Source of the DNA: Phymorhynchus buccinoides
Taxonomy: Eukaryota; Mollusca; Gastropoda; Neogastropoda; Raphitomidae
Direction: 5' to 3'
NCBI GenBank assembly: GCA_017654935.2
Contig: CM065687.1
Coordinates: 29,163,903 to 29,227,902 of the forward strand
DNA: 64,000 nt
This document shows positions 12,036-23,862 of the stretch, piece after piece. The notes under the pieces are model-generated. The model did not search any database. It saw only the letters and a list, made by a program, of their open reading frames with translations, and was not told the DNA's origin. Position 1 is the first letter of the stretch. Each line of letters begins with the position of its first letter. Both the position numbers and the translations under genes were made by a program.

Positions 12036-12579
12036 CACTCTCATATGCTACACATGCCTTGGTATTAAAGGTCTCCTACCACAACGCAACGTGGCAAGTG
12101 ACCACGTGGCTGCGGCAATTGTGGACATTCTGCAAGAAACGATGATTCAGTTGGTGACCCACCCGTTTATTTCTGTGACATAGCCCCTTGTAGTTTTTTT
12201 TCCTATAATTGTACACGAAGAGACAGTTAAAGGTGACGTAATTCCAGAAGGTTCAAAATGCTCGAGGGCTCTATTTTGGGCATGCCTCAGTCGGCCTGGT
12301 TTGGTGCCATAACCGTTAGCTTTGAAAGGATGATTAATGTGTGTGTGTGTGTGTGTGTGCCCAGGAAGGATGCCTCGAAAAAGTTGGACTATCCAGAAGG
12401 AGAGTACACACTCCCACTTTAGTGAATCTAAAAACTTATCGAGACCCCCTTAAATTGTAGGTCTAGTTTCACCAAAAGATCCAAATTTAATGCATTATGG
12501 AAAAAAAGGTTTCTTGTTAGAAAGTCTTGGGAAGGCAATTCATTACAATAGTTACCACATCATGACAGTTTTCCCCCCC

Positions 12580-12800
12580 TTGCATTGTACCCGGCCAGAC
12601 TCACAGTCTGCGACGGGTATTGTTTTCGGGTCTTTGTGTTTGTGTGTATGTACGACTTCCAATGTTCTCAAAAACTACAAGACGGATTTTGATCAAATTT
12701 GGCAGAGACGTAAACACCTTACTGATTAATGTTCCTTTCGATGTTCATGACCTTGCTAGTTGGGTTTTTTTCATGAATTGTTTTACCCCTACCACTGCGC
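12580..12800 (+). repeat. Dispersed repeat fragment
   Basis: AAAACTACAAGACGGATTTT followed by GATCAAATTTGGCAGAGACG resembles a segment at 20755-20945 (GATGGATTTTAATTAAATTT). The shared sequence is partial and the class is unknown. Confidence 0.5.
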
Positions 12801-13190
12801 TATAGAGAAACCCTTTCTTTACCCAGTCCTGTCATTATGCTGAGTAGAGTCACTCTGTGGGAGAGTCAGTGAGTGGCCAGTGAGGCAGGGGAAAGGGGAA
12901 GTGGTGGAGGGGGGAGAAGAGTATCACAGGCAGGTACTGAGGTTTGCACATGTTATCAAATTCACATTTTTCCTGAAATGTTTTTATTTGTGCCCTACCC
13001 CTCCATCCACCAACACACACATTGGCGAAAAATGTAACTGCGCAAAAGGGAAGACAAAGATTCAACCGCACTGTTCAACAGCACCAAAAATAACAGAATT
13101 CTATGCATCCATTCTTTTGTTTATTCATTTCATTTTCATCATCTCCCTCATATGTCTCAAACGAATAACAGTCTCTCTCGTGTGCAGGCT

Positions 13191-13412
13191 TTGTCGGGTT
13201 AAAATTCCTAGCTCGCTATACTATAAGACTGACTATTTGCGGCATTTTGCGACATTGAGCATGAACGACAAATTTCACTTTTTTTTCTAGGGTTAGGGTT
13301 AGGGTTAGGGTTAGGGTTAAGTAAAGAAAAAGTAAAATTTGTGGTTGTCGCAAATAGTCACTCTCATAGTAGCGAGCTAGGAATTTTAACGAGCTAGGAA
13401 TGTTAACCCTAC
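13191..13412 (-). mobile_element. MITE carrying an internal TTAGGG block, copy 1
   Basis: The ends read TTGTCGGGTTAAAATTCC and GGAATGTTAACCCTACA, with AATTCCTAGCTCGC near one end repeated inverted near the other. At 13288-13320 it contains five perfect TTAGGG units. A near-identical reverse copy lies at 24442-24675. Two copies with the same ends and the same internal telomere-like block show that the block moves with the element. Confidence 0.8.
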
Positions 13413-13469
13413 AGGCTTCACCTAAAACAGTCTCTCACTCTTATGCTTTATCCAGGAAACTAGCTCCAG

Positions 13470-13610
13470 CCTTCTTCTTCTTCTGCGTTCCCGGGCCATA
13501 AGGCCACAATGGGTACATATGTGTCCGTTTTCCAGTTTTCACTGGTGTTCTCACTGCATTCAGCTGACACACTCCGATTTCGGAGGAGTAGCTCCAGCCA
13601 ATGTTATATT
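13470..13610 (+). repeat. Dispersed SINE-like element, 5' part only
   Basis: TTCTTCTTCTGCGTTCCC, CATATGTGTCCGTTTTCCAG, TTTTCACTGGTG and CACACTCCGATTTCGGAGGA match the 5' part of the full copy at 55067-55392. Confidence 0.75.
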
Positions 13611-14570
13611 GTATAAGTTGGCCTTTGGGGACCTTCCCAAACGCCAACTGTCCTCAAATCCCTTTGGCAGAGACAGTGGGTACCCTATGCAAAGCATTTC
13701 CATTACAAACAAATTCTAGTCCAACCCGCCTTCTTCTTCTTGGCTTACCCTGGCTAAAAGACTCCAGGGATCATCCCAACAGCGGAAGCACTTGAAGTGA
13801 ACACTATGGTACAACCACATCAGCTTTCCAGTGAGAGCATTATGTATGTGACCTTCTTTTCATTACCCGCCATGTGAGCATCCACTCCGTCTTCGGGGGA
13901 TATTCAGCCTGCCTGAAAAACCTGGCAGTCATAGACGGAAATGACTGACTGGCCTATATTTGTCGTTTGTACTCATCATCAGGAATGACAACCTCTCATA
14001 TTCATGCATTACCGCACAAACAACGATCTCTCTCCCATTGATGTCTCCTCTAAATAATCAATCAATCAAATCAAATTGAAATATCAACTGCATTAAAATC
14101 ACAGAAACTTGCCCTGCAGTTGATCAAACACATGTAAAACAGAGTTTTGTCTTTGCTTTCCTTTTCTGCTTGCATCAGTCTAACTTTAATAGCGTAGTAA
14201 TACAGTATATTATGAAATAAATGTCTTCGGTTAAAACTGATCTTTTGTTTCTCTGCTTTTCTTCCATGGCCGCAACATTTCTGAAATTAAAAACTTAACT
14301 AAAAGCTAGTTAAAAGTGATACATTTGTTACTTGCTTTCATCTCTTACCCACAACACTATCTGAAATCATTAGTTGAATTTATATTTAACAGCACTACTT
14401 GCTTCCTGCACACAATCCTAGTCCCTTCCCTTCTTAGTTTTCCACATTTTCTCACTCTATCTCTAACATACCACCTGCCTTCCACTTTCATCTTATCCCC
14501 CAGGTTTTCACTTTCCCCCTTTTTCTCTCTTACTTGTTCTCTCGTAGTTATACAACCTTTCTTATTGGCC
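13611..14570. other. Non-coding, no gene seen
   Basis: AT-rich with several TC-rich runs. No splice-bounded frame or repeat family recognised. Confidence 0.35.
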
Positions 14571-14571
14571 A

Positions 14572-14765
14572 CTGCAACTAGGGTTATTAACGCCCTTGAC
14601 AGTGAGAGTTATGCCCTTGTTGGTTAGTATCCAAAAGGGCATTTACTCTTGCAAAAGGCAGCCATTTAGTGGCCCCAAATAGGGTTATTGGAGAGTTATG
14701 CCCTTATTTGGCCAGTACTCAAGCATCTACCAAGGGCATTCACTTTTGCTAAAGGTGGTTGCTGC
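14572..14765 (+). repeat. Dispersed 200-bp repeat, copy 2
   Basis: Starts GCAACTAGGGTTATTAACGC and ends near AAAGGTGGTTGCTGCAG. Direct-orientation partner of 3586-3800, with clear but diverged similarity throughout. Confidence 0.75.
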
Positions 14766-14766
14766 A

Positions 14767-15450
14767 GTTGCCAATAATCATGAACACATTTTGCAAATTT
14801 ATAACAACTTCCTTCATCCTATGGATACACCTCTTATTAACAATCTTTATTCACGCTTTGTTTATGTTCCAAAATCTTTCTCATACAGCACACTTTCATA
14901 TTCCTGCATCATATACAATGATTTCTGTCATATTCATACTTCACATAAAACAATCTCTCATATTCATGGTTCAGGTGGAACAACATCTCTCATGTTCCTA
15001 TGAAGCTCCTGTTACTTGGAATCAGTTGCCTCGCTCTCTCAGATACTCATCCTCTCTGCCCACATTCAAACACCATCTCAAAACTCATCTGTTTCCTAAA
15101 TAACTACTAATCCCTTCCTTCATAACTTGGTGTGTGCATGTCTGAGACTGAGAGTGAACGTCTGCGCTTGGTGAGCGCATATAATTATCTGTGTGAGTGT
15201 GTGTTCGCGTGTGTATGTACGTGAGTGCGCGCACTCACGCGCGCGTGTATGTGTGTGATTCTTTGTCTGTCTGACCGTCTTTGGGTGTTTGTGTAATTTT
15301 TATTTCCCATTCTTTATGCTATATGTTAAATATTATTATATGTGCTGTTATATGTGTATATTATATTTTTATATTGTAAACGCCTAGGGCATTAAATTGA
15401 TTAGCCTTGCTAAATGTTCTAATAATAATAATAATAATAATAATAATTTT
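14767..15450 (+). pseudogene. LINE C-terminal remnant with (AAT)n tail
   Basis: The end of this stretch (14998-15103) encodes YEAPVTWNQLPRSLRYSSSL then PTFKHHLKTHLFPK and a stop. This is the typical last segment of many LINE reverse transcriptases, where W-x-x-LP and F-K-x-x-L-K-x-H-L-F recur. It is followed by a GT-rich 3' region, the words TTGTAAACGCCTAGGGC (15375-15391) and (AAT)n at 15420-15447. The upstream part is shifted out of frame and lacks the polymerase core, so the copy is dead. Confidence 0.7.
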
Positions 15451-15656
15451 CACACAATGCACAACTATCTCAATCACGCATCCCATACAACCATCTGTCT
15501 CATATTCATACATCCCAAAGATTTGCATACAACAATCTCTTTCAACCATCATATACTTTAATCTCTCGCATATATTCATGCATCACATATACAACAATGC
15601 ATTATACACATCATCTACAATCACCTACACACACTGTGACACACACACAGTGCTCC

Positions 15657-15701
15657 CCCCCCCCCCCCCCCCCCCCTCCCCTCCCCCCCCCCCCCCCCCC
15701 C
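15657..15701. repeat. Poly-C tract just downstream of the NOPCHAP1 stop
   Basis: C run broken by two T. On the NOPCHAP1 transcript strand it is poly-G starting 3 bases after the stop codon, so it lies in the 3' UTR. Confidence 0.9.
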
Positions 15702-15703
15702 AA

Positions 15704-15946
15704 TTATTCCCCACCCTCCTGCTGATCACTCTTTTCCTTCTCCCCATCTAATATTTCCAACAGTGGTCGTTTCCTCCCTTTCCCTGCATTATTCACCCCA
15801 GCAAGAAAGTCTGACACTGATGGAACATCATCGTCATCTTTGTCATCGTCCTTTTCGTCATCACAGTCTTCATCCTCACTTTCCTCGTCCTCGTCGGAAC
15901 TACTCTCGTCACTGCTGGTGTCCAGAAGAGGTACCAAGGACAAGTT
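15704..15946 (-). CDS. NOPCHAP1: NOPCHAP1 exon 4 (acidic C-terminus and stop)
   Basis: Acceptor TTTATCAACCAG. Encodes NLSLVPLLDTSSDESSSDED, an Asp/Glu-rich run, then DDVPSVSDFLAGVNNAGKG, RKRPLLEILDG and a TAA stop at 15706-15704. No AATAAA was confidently placed beyond the poly-C tract. Confidence 0.9.
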   Translation of the reverse strand, partial: NLSLVPLLDTSSDESSSDEDEESEDEDCDDEKDDDKDDDDVPSVSDFLAGVNNAGKGRKRPLLEILDGEKEKSDQQEGGE

Positions 15947-17481
15947 CTGGTTGATAAACAAAGAAAAGAAAAAACAGGAAAAGAGAATTAAGGATTCAGC
16001 TTACCATGGTGTATACTACTAAGTAGAATTAGATGTAGATCTCTCTCTCTCTCTGCTTCCCCTCTCTCTCAAAGTTGAAATAATCACAAGAACAAAACAT
16101 GTATGTAATCATGCAAGTTACAACCGCACATTATTCTCCCATGTAACATTTGCCCTTATCCCATAGTGCAACCTTCAAACGCACACACACACACACACAC
16201 AGAGGAAAGGGAAAGTGAGAGGCAATCTACACAGTGCCAACTGCCAGGGAAAATTAGCAATAATTACACTAATTACATACCATTTCAATCACAGGCCCAT
16301 CATCATTAATAGCCTCCATATTGACCTCCTCCGGGGGCCGATTTTTTAGCTCCTCATTAGCAGCCTTAAGCTTAGGTAGGAACTCTTTCACCCGGCTTAA
16401 CACTGCGAGGAAAATATGCAAAGAGAACAAAATATTAACAACACACACATAATGACATATACATTTTATGCAGAGGGATAAAATACGATCATACAACAGA
16501 AAATAAATAACAGGGACCTGATTTATTTTCAGTGTTATATTGTGTAAAGCGCCCTGTAGCCTACATAGTAGGATGGGCGCTATATAAATTTTCCTCATTA
16601 TTATTATTATTATTATTTTATTAGATGATTTCTGAGAGAAATTCACTCATTAGTCATCAATTTCATTTCATTATGACTTTTTTTCAGCTAGCTGATATCT
16701 TTTTTCTTTTTTGCTTTACAGGAAACCCCCCGCAAAAATGAGAGGGACAAAATAAAACAAAGAAAAAAGGAATTTAGGACAATAAATGAAGAAAATGAAC
16801 AAGACAAAAAAAATTTAAAAAAAAAAGAATTACGTCAAAATCTCCATCACGGAACATTCACCAAAATCAACAAAAGCTTCTGTTCAGCAGGACCCTGGAG
16901 GTAGGCAGGGGGGAGGTGGGGGTAGGTGGGGGGGGGAACAGGATGATGACAGTGAATACTTTTTATGTCAAAACTGCCCAAGTTTGGACACAAAACTATG
17001 TCATTTTCTTATGAAACATGCAATTGATGTTCCCCACAAGTCACTGCAATTAAAAAATTTTCAGCACTCTATCAACCAGAATCCACAAGATTCGGCCCTC
17101 CACAAACCGGAAGCCAAAATTGTTTTCACTCCCCAAACCAGAATCCACAAGTTTTGGTCCTTCACAAACCCAAAGCCACAAGTTTTTGCATTGCCCAAAC
17201 CAGAATTTTTTGGCCCTCCATAAACCGGAAGCCACCATTTTTTGCATTCCACATACCGGAATCCACAAGTTTCAGCCCTACACAAAACCGGAAGCCACCA
17301 TTTTTTTTATTCCACAAACCGGAATCCACATGTATGCTTTGGCCCTCCACAAACTGGAAGCCATCATATTTTGCACACCACAAACCTGATTTCTTGTGTA
17401 TGCTGGGGGGAAAAAACCCACCCCTAAGATTGGTAACTTTTCTATTCAGTATAGAATTGTAAGATCCAAATTCGTACACAT

Positions 17482-17535
<54 letters not shown>

Positions 17536-20500
17536 TCTCTCTCTCTCTTTAAAAAACCCCAAACCACAATGAACAAGATCACTGTCAACATTCGTGATAA
17601 AAGTTACAGACATCCAGCCCAGGTTGAGGGTGAAATGAAATAACAACAACAAAAGTCAAAAGACACAAATGTAAAAGAAGGGGGAAAACCCCACACATGC
17701 ATACCTGAGCTGGGTGGTGGTAGGCAGGGCTTTTCTAACTTAGCTTCCTTTCCAGTGATTTTCAATGTGCGTTCTAGCAAAGTGCCTGGAAGAAAACAAA
17801 TTGAAAAGGTTATTATGAATGATCGACAGACACACACTCACATTAATGTGCTAACATTCTTAAATGCATTAACATCAATATTAAAAAAAAGAAGAAGAAA
17901 GCAGAACCTAAGCAATCAAAATACTGCCCATGTTCAACTTCAAGACAAGTTTTTCTACTCAGGAAACGAAGCATAAAAAAAAGAAAAAAAAAGAGTTATA
18001 ATATCACTTAATTGCTAGTTCAAACCACATTATTATTATTCTTGATCGCTCAGACAGTTTCCTGTCAATTATGAGTGCAGATGTGTACAGCTCTGATACT
18101 GGTACAAATAGTGTGACATTAAGACTGAAATTTAAAAATCAAAACACATGGTTAAATTTATGTTGGTTTGAAGACTGGCTTCTCTTCTGTTGTTTTCAGA
18201 GATTTTAGGAGCAAGAACATTTGTGGTTTTACTGTTATGACGAATTGAAATGCAGATGTCACAAAACTTCTGCTCATAACTTGGTGTCCTAATGATGCAT
18301 AATATGGCCAAGTTTTGAAGTGCACAGCTCAAAATGAATGTTTTGCATGTTAAGGATATGAAAAACATCCCAAATTAACAAACATTATTATGAAGAATTT
18401 GTTAACTTAAATATCTGAACATATGAAAATTGGGACACCGTTATGAGCAGAAGATTCAAGTAACTACTTTTCATTTCATGTATGTGAAATGACTGTAGTC
18501 CAAAAACTGACTTTGCAGAATAACATTTTCTAAAATATGAAGAAATTTGTGTGTTAGTTTTGTTTTTTAGTGCTAGCTACTTTACAGGATAATGAGTTTC
18601 AATGATTTATTTTCCGCTCATAACTGGGACGCCACATACAAACAAACACCAAATTGGTATCAGACTGCTTTTATTCAGTATTTGAGTTATCATTGTTCAA
18701 ATTTATATTTGAAATGCATGTGTTGGCTTAGCTTCCAACTTATAGCTGATTTACGGGACATGTGTTTCAATGATTTATCTTCTGCTCATAACGCCACTGG
18801 GACACCAGATTCGAACAAACACACCGTGAAGACAGATTGGTGTCATATTGCTTTTATTCAGTGTCATTATTGAAATTTATATTTGAAATGCACATGTTGA
18901 CTTAACTTCCAACTAATATCTGATTTACAGGACAATGTGTTTCAATGATTTAATTGATTTATCTTCTGCTCATAACTGGGACACCACATTGCTTATAACT
19001 GGGACACCAGATTCAAGCAAACACATATTGAAGACAGGGATTGGTATCATATTGCTTTTCTTCAGTATCATTATTGAAATTCATGTTTGAAGTGCATGTG
19101 TTGGCTTTAGGTTCCAAATATTACAGGATAATGTGTTTCAATGATTTATCTTCCGCTCATAACTGGGACACCGCATTGCTCATAACTGGGACACCATGTT
19201 TGAACAATACATTGAAGACAGAGATTTATTCCATATTGCTTTTATTCATATCATTATTGAAATTTATATTTGAAATGCATGTGTTGGCTTAGCTTCCAAC
19301 TAATAGTTGATTTACAGGACAAGTTTCAATGATTTATCTTCCGCTCATAACTGGGACACCACGTTGCTCATAACTGTGACACCACATTTGAACAATGCAT
19401 TTAAGACAGAGATTGTTATCATATTGCTTTTATTCATTATCATTATTGAAATTTATATTTGAAATGTATGTGTTGGCTTAGCTTCCAACTAATACTGATT
19501 TACAGGACAATATGTTTCAATGATTTATCTTCCACTCATAACTGGGACACCACATACACGCACAGTGAAGACAGAGATTGGTATCAGATTGTTTGAGTGT
19601 TTCAAGGTTGTTATATCAAGTTTTATGTTAGGTAACAGGCTATTGATGGCTCTGAGCAAAATATTCAAAACTTGGTATAAACAATTTTATTCTGCTGCTG
19701 ACGATTGATAAGATTTCTGCAAAACATTTGATAGTCTTGTGCTCATAACCAAGCATGGAAGTGTGTGACACCACAATTCAAAACGGTTCCCTGTTTCCGT
19801 TGACGTAGTCAATATGGCAAAAAATAGTGATGTCACATATTTGTGTACCCAAATTCACGATGTTAGCAAAAAAATCGGCTACAAGTTGATTCAGCTTTCA
19901 GCAAAAGTTGAGTCTTGCGCTCATAACGACCGGGACACAAAACTTGACTGATTAAAAATTGGGCATACAAGTTTGTCTGCGCTCATTTTTGAAGTGATTT
20001 CACTGTTCCGTTTTGCGGCTATAGGCGGCTAGATTGTTGGAACGTTGGATTGACATATTGTATTGTGCTGGCTTGAAAGAAGCATCGTCTGCTTTGAAAG
20101 CTAGGCCGTGACGCAACGTGTTATGAGCGCAAGACAAACTTTGTCACCACAAATCTTCTTTATCGATCGTTCTTGATCATACACAGTAACATGGGGTAGT
20201 TTTTTGGTCCTGATTCTTTTAATCTACCCATGAATTATTTTTCCAAAGGCATCCAAAACCGTGTATTATGCCCCCAAAGTGGGCTAGTCAGAGATGCAAC
20301 AAAATGGATGTCATTTTCTGCCTGTTTTTGGCGAGTTTTTTTAAACTAAAAGTCAAGTGAAAAGGTTTAAAGCCTTTGGCTTGATCTTGCTAGATTCTTA
20401 AATATTTCATCCACAGAATGATCAAACTGAAATATTTTTCAACATTAAGTACTGCCAGAAATAAAACAATTTATTAACCCACTGTCAGTTGTACCCAGTA

Positions 20501-22022
20501 CCGGAGCTGTACACAGATGCATCATGCTGCCATTATGCGCCTAACTAAGAATATAATAGGCCCAGCAAGTCCGACATCGGTTGGAGGAAATCTTTTTGAA
20601 AGTGTTTCTTAATTCTTGAAAGAAGGCAGGAGAATGGACCGGTAAGGCAGAGAGATAGTAGATGACAGACAGTAAGCAAAGGGAAAACGCTGAGTCAAAG
20701 AGAGTGACAGATTAGAGGAAGTTACAAGGACAGAACTTCCAGAAGTTATCCCCCGTGTCTGTCTGTGTCAGTGTGTGTGTCTGTGTGTGAGGATCAATTT
20801 CCTAAAAAACCAATTACTGGATGGATTTTAATTAAATTTGGTAGATGGGTAGGCATCTAAAAGAGGTTCCATCCGATATTCATGTGCTCATGGGAAATTT
20901 CAAAAATCAAGCAAGGCAGGGGTCCAGGGGCCGCCCAGTTAACAACTTGACTTGAACAATCCTAAAAATATAAAGTTTCTGGTAAAGGCATGTACATGTA
21001 TATATATTCATATATATTAATTTCGTTTATATTCTACACAATAACACATGCAGGAAACCGACAAAACGTTTATATGAAATGTTTTGCTTTTGAAATTCTC
21101 ATAATCGGGCGACGCTGGCTCCAGGCAATTAAAAAAACATTTCAGGACATCCTGAAAGTAGGAACATCCATGGATATTCATTACCTTGCTGTTATGAGTT
21201 TTTATGAATGTCTAGGTCTAAGCACTAATGACATTTAAATGTTGTCAGTGGTCCAAGGCAAGTAACTTTAGGTACTGTACTAGGCAATGAGTAAAACAAG
21301 AGTTCTGACTTACTGAAAAATATTGAATTTGAAGGCATGATTATGATATGATGTCATGATATGATATGATGACAGATCGATGATCAAGCCATAGGCCTTT
21401 GATGTGATCGTGTTGATCCAAAACTTTTGTTCAGAATGTTTTCACTTTACACCTTATTTTTAGTGTCACAGGTGATTAACTGATTTTGAGGCTCTCCTAA
21501 CGAGTTAAGTATCTTTTGTTCGAACATACGGAGTCGTCTGGTTTTTTAATGCCTGTAGCGATGGGGCTGTCACCACATCCTCCGGCAGTCGATTCCACGT
21601 ATCAACGACTTGGGAGATGAAAAACTTCAAAAAGTGCAAGCGAAGACTTGTGTTGCATGGTCTATCTTTTTTCAGCTTGAAGTTGAAGGCGTGGCCTCTC
21701 GTGACATGATTTTTTTGTTCACTTTGGTTTACTGGCTGGCTGGCCACAAAGTTTCTGAAGTCTTGTGTAAGAAACTCAACTTAGCTGGATGTGTCACATA
21801 GTAAATTTATAATTATAGTAAATGAAACAGCATCACCGCATGTCTTCTCAGTCACTGTCATTCAGTGAGAATCATCCATTCCACTTGACTTGAGACAGTG
21901 GAAAATCAACTAAGTTATGCATAAACTGGTAATTAAATGACTTTACCACCAAACTTCTCTGAGTAGAGAAGTTGTTTTGATGTATTCGCATCACGCGTGT
22001 TAATCTCCACGGGGGCAGCCAT
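15704..22022 (-). CDS. NOPCHAP1: NOPCHAP1 (C12orf45) homologue, complete four-exon gene, 173 aa
   Basis: Joined minus-strand exons are 22022-21947, 17785-17705, 16402-16281 and 15946-15704 (522 bp including stop). NOPCHAP1 is a small nuclear protein that bridges NOP58 and the R2TP/RUVBL1-RUVBL2 machinery in box C/D snoRNP assembly. Recognition rests on remembered human C12orf45: SKQLLYSEKFGG matches SKELL followed by GG, VKEFLPKLKAANEELK matches VQTFLPQMARANEKL, and NMEAINDDGPVIEM matches the human FNIEN-to-VIQM stretch. As in human, a long Ser/Asp/Glu-rich tail follows (about residues 99-135), then PSVSDFLAG and the closing LLEILDG, like human IEVLD. Human protein is 185 aa. Phases 1, 1 and 0 all fit. 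The start MAAPVEI has A at -3 and G at +4; an in-frame ATG 34 codons upstream is less likely. Confidence 0.88.
16281..16402 (-). CDS. NOPCHAP1: NOPCHAP1 exon 3
   Basis: Acceptor TATTTTCCTCGCAG, donor GTATGT. Enters in phase 1 and ends in phase 0. Encodes LSRVKEFLPKLKAANEELKN and ends in GPVIEM. This is the best-conserved block of the protein. Confidence 0.9.
16540..16617 (+). repeat. LINE/SINE 3' tail with (ATT)n
   Basis: GTGTAAAGCGCCCTGTAGCC and ATGGGCGCTATATAAAT followed by (ATT)n. Short tails of this design also occur at 41695-41783 and, reversed, at 47103-47195. It lies in NOPCHAP1 intron 2. Confidence 0.6.
17067..17395 (+). repeat. Tandem array of about 60-bp dimer units in NOPCHAP1 intron 2
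   Basis: Alternating half-units CACAAACCGGAATCCACAAG and CACAAACCGGAAGCCACCAT, each about 30 bp, repeat roughly five to six times. Open frames here simply follow the repeat. Confidence 0.85.
17487..17532. repeat. (CA)n microsatellite
   Basis: Uninterrupted CA run in NOPCHAP1 intron 2, followed by a short (CT)n. Confidence 0.97.
17705..17785 (-). CDS. NOPCHAP1: NOPCHAP1 exon 2
   Basis: Acceptor TTTTCTTCCAG, donor GTATGC. The 81-bp exon encodes TLLERTLKITGKEAKLEK and PCLPPPSS, with phase 1 at both ends. Confidence 0.85.
18230..20150 (+). repeat. Degenerate array of about 180-bp period with GCTCATAAC-TGGGACACC core, in NOPCHAP1 intron 1
   Basis: The core GCTCATAACTGGGACACC or close variants occur near 18615, 18785, 18965, 19155, 19340 and 19530, with more degenerate forms at 18250, 18430, 19740 and 19920. 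In between, GATTTACAGGACAATGTGTT and TTTCAATGATTTATCTTC recur. The middle copies are most alike and the outer ones decay, as expected for an ageing tandem array. Three units carry the core twice. Confidence 0.85.
20510..20745 (+). repeat. Dispersed SINE-like element, 3' part
   Basis: GATGCATCATGCTGCCATTA, TAGGCCCAGCAAGTCCGAC, GAATGGACCGGTAAGGCAG and ACAGAACTTCCAGAAG match the family at 2121-2535. Confidence 0.75.
20755..20945 (+). repeat. Dispersed repeat fragment related to 12580-12800
   Basis: After a GT-rich stretch it has GATGGATTTTAATTAAATTT and GGTAGATGGGTAGGC, comparable in order to the segment at 12660-12715. Confidence 0.45.
21505..21747 (-). pseudogene. LINE reverse transcriptase C-terminal fragment
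   Basis: An 80-codon minus-strand frame contains HVTRGHAFNFKLKKDRPCNT and RLHFLKFFISQVVDTWNRLP, followed by EDVVTAPSLQALKN. The phrase FF-x-x-x-VVDTWN-x-LPE-x-VV-x-AP is a recurrent ending of animal LINE polymerases. Upstream polymerase sequence is missing, so this is a truncated relic inside NOPCHAP1 intron 1. Confidence 0.75.
21947..22022 (-). CDS. NOPCHAP1: NOPCHAP1 exon 1 (coding part)
   Basis: Starts at ATG 22022 in the context TCAAAATGGCT. Encodes MAAPVEINTRDANTSKQLLY then SEKFG, and ends in phase 1 before the donor GTAAAG (21946-21941). The TSKQLL segment matches human SKELL. Confidence 0.82.
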
Positions 22023-22204
22023 TTTGAGAATGTTTAGGGAAACACCGGAAATTTGCCTATGGCAGCTTACTGATTGTAAGACACAAGCGCAAAATTGGCA
22101 AAACCGTTTTGCTCTTAGGGACACCAGAGCCTAAACCTCTCTCTACTAACTCTCTGGGGGACACGTTAATGATTTTGAGGGAATGGGGTAGGAAAGGAGG
22201 AAGG

Positions 22205-22340
22205 GGGCGCGCGCACACACACACACACACATTCACACACACGCGCGCGTGCGCACGCGCACGCACACGCGCACGCACACGCACACGCACACACACGCAC
22301 ACACACGCACACGCACACACACACACACACGCACACAGTT
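22205..22340. repeat. (CA)n/(CG)n mixed microsatellite upstream of NOPCHAP1
   Basis: Alternating purine-pyrimidine sequence with ACGCGCGCGTGCGCACGCGC inside, able in principle to form Z-DNA. It starts about 180 bp upstream of the NOPCHAP1 start codon. Confidence 0.9.
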
Positions 22341-22369
22341 GCCAACAGCGGCCGTCAAGCGAAATCTCC

Positions 22370-22890
22370 TGAGGGTTTATTTATTTTTATTTATTTTGTC
22401 GATCGCGGATCTTGAAACGAAATTGGCGGTCCTCTGCAGGGTGTCCACAGACCCGTACAGCGGCTTGTCTTGGAGGGGCTCCGGCGTTGGCCAGATCTCC
22501 TCACTCAGCAGCCGGCGGCTCCCACAGTCCTGCAGAACGTCAGTGGGCCGTGTCCTACTCTGCCTCTCCGCAGTGACACGTGGGGGACGGCACAGCATGC
22601 ATCTTCCTGAACAGATGCTGGTTCAGTCTGCTGTGCCCTGTCCTCATGCGGAAGATGACCACCTGCTGTGATCTGGGTAGCAGCTAGGTCACATGGTAGC
22701 TGTCCTGTTGCTGGGGCGTCCTGTGCAGAGACTTGATGATGGTCTTCATCTCTGTGAGGCAGACAGGGTTGTTCTGTTGCTCGTCTTTTGCACCCAGCTT
22801 TGGCCATTCTGTCAGCCTGCTCATTGCCTTCAATACTACAACCACGACACCACGCATCAACAATCATTGATTGTTGGCGTGCACATTCAA
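22370..22890 (-). pseudogene. LINE RNase H domain and C-terminal tail, frameshifted
   Basis: On the minus strand one frame gives WCRGCSIEGNEQADRMAKAG, typical of the last motif of a LINE RNase H domain (GNEQAD with a following hydrophobic-Ala-K pair). A shifted frame then gives VVIFRMRTGHSRLNQHLF, with a Cys/His cluster and VLQDCGSRRLLSEEIWP, the tail that often follows in non-LTR elements with RNase H (I or Jockey-like groups). Several frameshifts break the chain. It ends near 22370 with an ATTT-rich tail. Confidence 0.78.
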
Positions 22891-23203
22891 GAGAACACAA
22901 ACAGGACAGCTACTATGTGACCTGCTACCCAGATCACAACAGGTGGTCATGATCCGCATGAGGGTTTAATTACAGCTAGGACCTTTGGCAGACCCACTCA
23001 GGGTTTGTCAGTAAGAAACCAAAGACTGCCTTTTCCCCCAACAGCTTCCAGTTTACGATCCTCTTTATCTATCTTGTCTTGTAACTCTCAAAATTCATTC
23101 TCTGGCATACTTAAGGTCCTTTCTTCCGGCATATGTGGCTGAACCTAATAGGTTCCATTGCAAAATAATCAACTCATTGATTGTTGGCGTGTACATTCAA
23201 GAG

Positions 23204-23322
<119 letters not shown>

Positions 23323-23559
23323 CCTGCGAAACGGCCTATGGTTCACATTTTAAATCTGCTTCACTAAATACTGAACAAGAATGCGAATAACTTCAACAAC
23401 CGTAGGACAAGGAAGAGCTGAACTAAGATCTGCAGGCTCCTGAGACATTTTTGTTTTGTTTCTCCTCTCTGTTTCCTTCTTTCTTCTCCTTTGGTCACAT
23501 CCCTCAGTGCGTACATTTACTTCTGTAAATAGAAGTTGGTCGTCACCACAGAAGAAGAA

Positions 23560-23561
<2 letters not shown>

Positions 23562-23632
<71 letters not shown>
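23562..23632. repeat. (CA)n microsatellite
   Basis: Uninterrupted CA run of about 35 units. Confidence 0.98.
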
Positions 23633-23634
<2 letters not shown>

Positions 23635-23734
23635 ACATTGCTTTCGTATTACTTTTCATTCTGAGGACAGGATGAAAAAAAGCTGTCAAGCTTACTCCTT
23701 TATCCTCAATAAAGATCATTTTGACTTGACTTGA

Positions 23735-23750
23735 CACACACACACACACG

Positions 23751-23787
<37 letters not shown>

Positions 23788-23862
23788 CACACACACACAC
23801 ACACACACACATGCGCACACGCACGCACGCACGCACACGCGCACACACACACACACACACAC
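23735..23862. repeat. (CA)n microsatellite with interruptions
   Basis: CA run with CG, CAA and TGCG interruptions; third such tract in 700 bp. Confidence 0.95.
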
